Source: an uncultured Saccharospirillaceae bacterium (lineage in GTDB: Bacteria; Pseudomonadota; Gammaproteobacteria; Pseudomonadales; Oceanobacteraceae). From it: a stretch of DNA of 64,000 nt. The stretch lies in assembly GCA_947503895.1 (NCBI GenBank), contig CANNFT010000009.1, positions 1 to 64,000 of the forward strand, written 5' to 3'. Positions 61,437 to 64,000 of the stretch are shown piece after piece (position 1 is the stretch's first letter; every line of letters begins with the position of its first letter). Under the pieces are notes generated by a model. That model saw nothing but the letters and a program-made list of their open reading frames with translations, made no database searches and was not told the DNA's origin. The position numbers and the translations under genes were made by a program.

Positions 61437-63533
61437 TCAAAAAACCAGCTCCGCAGAGATAAAGTACTTTTCCTTATCGTTGTACTGGTTATCACGCCAA
61501 AGCAGAGGGTCATTATCTAGCCTGTATTCTAGCGTGCCTGAAAGGCGCAAATCTAGGTTCCCAGTCACAGGAATGGTATGTGTAACATTGGCATCCAGCC
61601 GTTCAAAATCATAAGGTCCGCCAGAAGTTTCTTTATTCCAATCATCAACGAAGTAATAAGCCACTGCGGTAGATGTACGAGGAGTCCATCTATGCAACCA
61701 TGCAGCCGATCCACTGTGCTGAGTCATTAAACGAAGCTCATTAAGAATATAGTCTTCGTCAGTCGAGCGCTCGTTTAATGGATTGATATAAGCATAGGTT
61801 AAAAGCAGTTCATCTGAACTAACCGGAGACCACTTTATTTGCGTTTCAGCACCTTCCAGCGTAAAAGATGTAGAGTTAGTCAATTGCTCATCGTCATTCC
61901 CCAGCGGCTCCGAAATTAGGTTATCCAAGTCATCCCGAAACACTTTAATATCAAATTGAAACTGCCCGTCAGCCAATAGTGCAAAATAACTCAATTCATG
62001 ACTGCGAATTTTTTCATGTTGTAATTGGGGATCCGTAGGCGACGTTGCCACATAAATAAACTCGTCTTCTGTCAAGATTGTACCATCATTAGCCTGCTCC
62101 CAAGCAGTTGAGAACTCTGCGTTTCTCAGCCTATAAATCTCTTGCCCCCTTTGCTCAAAAATATTAGGGGAACGTACTGCTTCGCTATATATAAGTCGGA
62201 GTACTTGGTTATTACTGATATGTTTGTTAATTGCAATACGAGGGGTGGTTGCAGAATCAGACAAGTCATCATCCTCCCAACTGACCCCTAAATTAATGAC
62301 CCAATCTTCTGTGAGTTTAATTTCAGCATTCCCAAATAAACTTCTAGTTTCAACATCAAACCTCTCAGGCAGGTAAGTTTCAGACTCAACGCTTTCTTTT
62401 CGATATCTTGTTCCAGATACCGTTCGGAGATACTTGTTCCATGCCATGGTATGCTGAATTTCAACATCGACACGTTCTTCGGTTCCGTTTAAGTTTGCAT
62501 CAACACAGTAATCTAATTGATCAAATGCACCACCGGTAAGCGTACTACCTATACAGGCTTCCCACTCTTGCACTCGATTTGTGTATTGATAATACGCTTG
62601 ATATTGAATCTGCTGACTTTGGCTAATTTCGTGGTGTAAACGTGTCCAAAGAAAACTATCCACGACATCAATATCCTGAGGTGTTCTGTAGTAAATAATA
62701 TCTTCTGTTTCACGCTGTTGATTCGTGCCTTCTTTATAACCAATCTGTGTCTCTAGGTTCAGTTTTTTGCTCAGTGTCGTATTTGTTCGAAGGGAAAAAT
62801 GATTAATTTCTCTAGAGTCTCTATTCTTTTCAGGTTCATCTGAATTTTTATCCTCTCGAAAATCAAACCCATCGTCGCTTTTACCTGAAAGGGTGATTCG
62901 GTAGTCTGTTCCAGCAATCTTGGCGCCTTTATTGACATAGAAGTCCCGAATGCCATTTGAGCCTCGTGTCACTTTGGCTCGTACACCGTGCACATCTTCA
63001 GGCTTTTTGGTCAGAATATTTACGATCCCTAGGAATGAGTTTGCGCCGTAGGCGGCACTGTTTGGGCCACGAATGACTTCGATACGCTGTATATCTTCAA
63101 CCGCCAGCGGTAAATCGGTCCAAGAAACACGCGGTACGCTTGGCAGTGCAGGTTTATAGACAGAACGACCATCGACCAACACCTGCAACCGCCTATGCTC
63201 TGCTACTTGGGTGCCGTGGTAGGTGACCGTGGTTTGCTTGCCGCCGTGCGTTCCATCATTGGCGACCAACATACCGGGCACGAGGCGAAATATTTCTTCT
63301 ATGGTTCGAATGCCCATTCGTTCAATTAACTCGGCTTCGATGATGGTGACGGAGGCAGGGGTATCTAGCTGGCTTTGACGCAGTCGCGTCGCCGTGAGAA
63401 CAATGGGCATATTGGCAATTTCATCTTGCCCTCCCCAAGATGAGTCCCCCCAATCATCCAGTGGGTCGTTCAAGCTATGGGCAGCCAATGGAAGTGCCAT
63501 AAACACAGCAATAGCGAGTGGATTCCGGAACAT
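61437..63533 (-). CDS. TonB-dependent outer-membrane receptor
   Basis: A roughly 700-residue receptor. A signal peptide (FRNPLAIAVFMALPLAAHS) is followed by the TonB box region, a plug (VVDGRSVYKPALP, IEVIRGPNSAAYGANSFLGIVNILTKKP) and a 22-strand-type beta-barrel ending in Phe (AELVF). ATG 63533 is preferred because AGGAAG precedes it; an in-frame ATG lies at 63581. Forms an operon with the binding protein and hybrid kinase; the ligand is unknown. Confidence 0.9.
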   Translation of the reverse strand: MFRNPLAIAVFMALPLAAHSLNDPLDDWGDSSWGGQDEIANMPIVLTATRLRQSQLDTPASVTIIEAELIERMGIRTIEEIFRLVPGMLVANDGTHGGKQTTVTYHGTQVAEHRRLQVLVDGRSVYKPALPSVPRVSWTDLPLAVEDIQRIEVIRGPNSAAYGANSFLGIVNILTKKPEDVHGVRAKVTRGSNGIRDFYVNKGAKIAGTDYRITLSGKSDDGFDFREDKNSDEPEKNRDSREINHFSLRTNTTLSKKLNLETQIGYKEGTNQQRETEDIIYYRTPQDIDVVDSFLWTRLHHEISQSQQIQYQAYYQYTNRVQEWEACIGSTLTGGAFDQLDYCVDANLNGTEERVDVEIQHTMAWNKYLRTVSGTRYRKESVESETYLPERFDVETRSLFGNAEIKLTEDWVINLGVSWEDDDLSDSATTPRIAINKHISNNQVLRLIYSEAVRSPNIFEQRGQEIYRLRNAEFSTAWEQANDGTILTEDEFIYVATSPTDPQLQHEKIRSHELSYFALLADGQFQFDIKVFRDDLDNLISEPLGNDDEQLTNSTSFTLEGAETQIKWSPVSSDELLLTYAYINPLNERSTDEDYILNELRLMTQHSGSAAWLHRWTPRTSTAVAYYFVDDWNKETSGGPYDFERLDANVTHTIPVTGNLDLRLSGTLEYRLDNDPLLWRDNQYNDKEKYFISAELVF

Positions 63534-63750
63534 AGTCTCAATGCTTCCTGATGGTCTTATTTTTTTGTTATCCGTATTCATTTACGTTAGTAACAACTGA
63601 CTTTATTGTCCAATGACTTGAATACGTTGAGAATAATACTGAACCCGCGCGCACCATTCAAAAAGGCGACGCGCAGTAGCGTTTTTATGCGTTTGGGTTA
63701 TATAAGAAAAAGGAGGGAATTGATCTGTCGATTTCGGTCAAACTGGCCAA

Positions 63751-64000
63751 CTAGGCGCTTTCTTTTAGACGCTGATGCTTAGGTGCAAACTTTTCATCTA
63801 AATAACGAATGATGTCACTAGACTCGTAAAGCCATTTAGTGCCACTTTTCTTTTCAATCTTTAAGCAAGGGACTTGAGCGCGGCCACCGCCGGACAGCAG
63901 CTCTTTTTGATAGATGTGGCACCGTTTCAGATTTTTTTCCTGAACATCAACATTCAATTGCTTTAAATGCTTTCGAACGCGGTGACAGTAGGGACAGTTT
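63751..64000 (-). CDS. Glutaredoxin / GST N-terminal-like protein (cut by right edge)
   Basis: The frame is open to the right edge. The first visible residues read NCPYCHRVRKHL, a CPYC glutaredoxin active site, followed by VPCLKIEKKSGTKWLYESSDIIRYLDEKF, a GST N-terminal-like end. The N-terminus lies outside the window, so length and start are unknown. It should reduce disulfides with glutathione. Confidence 0.85.
   Translation of the reverse strand, partial: NCPYCHRVRKHLKQLNVDVQEKNLKRCHIYQKELLSGGGRAQVPCLKIEKKSGTKWLYESSDIIRYLDEKFAPKHQRLKESA

Noticed and set aside
1-64000. CRISPR array or retron-like element
   Set aside because: No regularly spaced repeats, Cas-like or reverse-transcriptase-like frames were seen on either strand.

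Overview
The window is a stretch of chromosome from a mid-GC gammaproteobacterium. A marine, Oceanospirillales- or Alteromonadales-like host is an inference from gene content: arsenosugar biosynthesis genes, a cyanide-insensitive-type bd oxidase, a DesC/DesB/DesT-like desaturase locus, YjaG and YaiI homologues, and a NIT-domain chemoreceptor. The species cannot be named from the sequence alone.

Layout. (1) 1-1.1 kb is a graveyard of mobile elements: an IS66-type transposase fragment running off the left edge, a dead REP-associated (Y1) transposase with an in-frame stop, and one unknown gene. (2) About 1.1-34.7 kb is an apparently complete transposable prophage. It has a repressor/Ner switch, MuA and MuB, an early region ending in GemA and a Mor-family activator, an amidase-holin lysis gene, Mu-type packaging and head genes (gp27-gp30, protease/scaffold, capsid, gp36, gp31, gp37), then a P2-type contractile tail (V, W, J, I, fibre, FI, FII, E/E', T, U, X, D). 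It is therefore a Mu head and transposition module joined to a P2 tail. A leftward, AT-rich cargo gene (16879-17877) interrupts the late region. (3) 34.7-35.9 kb looks like the end of a second integrative element attached at a tRNA-Arg(CCT) gene: a putative repressor, paired palindromic operators, a small divergent gene, a terminator and repeats resembling integrase arm sites. The transposable phage probably sits inside this island.

(4) 36-41.2 kb holds three arsenosugar-type genes (ArsS radical SAM and two glycosyltransferases), then a PhnD-like periplasmic binding protein and a sensor kinase. (5) 41.3-44.5 kb is a GbsR/MarR-type regulator and a cyanide-insensitive bd-type quinol oxidase behind an FNR-like box, ended by a strong bidirectional terminator. 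(6) 44.6-49.9 kb has a two-CXXCH lipoprotein, then an electron-transfer reductase and fatty-acid desaturase facing a TetR regulator. (7) 50.6-58.6 kb has YjaG, a secreted small protein, YaiI, a NIT-domain chemoreceptor, an unusual MlaC/solute-binding fusion, a 15-codon ORF ahead of an MltC-like transglycosylase, and a nitroreductase. (8) 58.6-63.6 kb is a leftward TonB receptor / substrate-binding protein / hybrid kinase operon. A glutaredoxin-like gene is cut by the right edge.

Within the prophage, early genes would be driven from the Ner-side promoter. The Mor-like activator would then switch on late operons. Two nearly identical 26-bp dyad sequences, one before the lysis gene and one before the protease gene, are the best candidate late-activator sites. 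The most novel-looking items are the cargo gene, the amidase-holin fusion, the paired late-site motif, the MlaC-SBP fusion and the nested island at tRNA-Arg.
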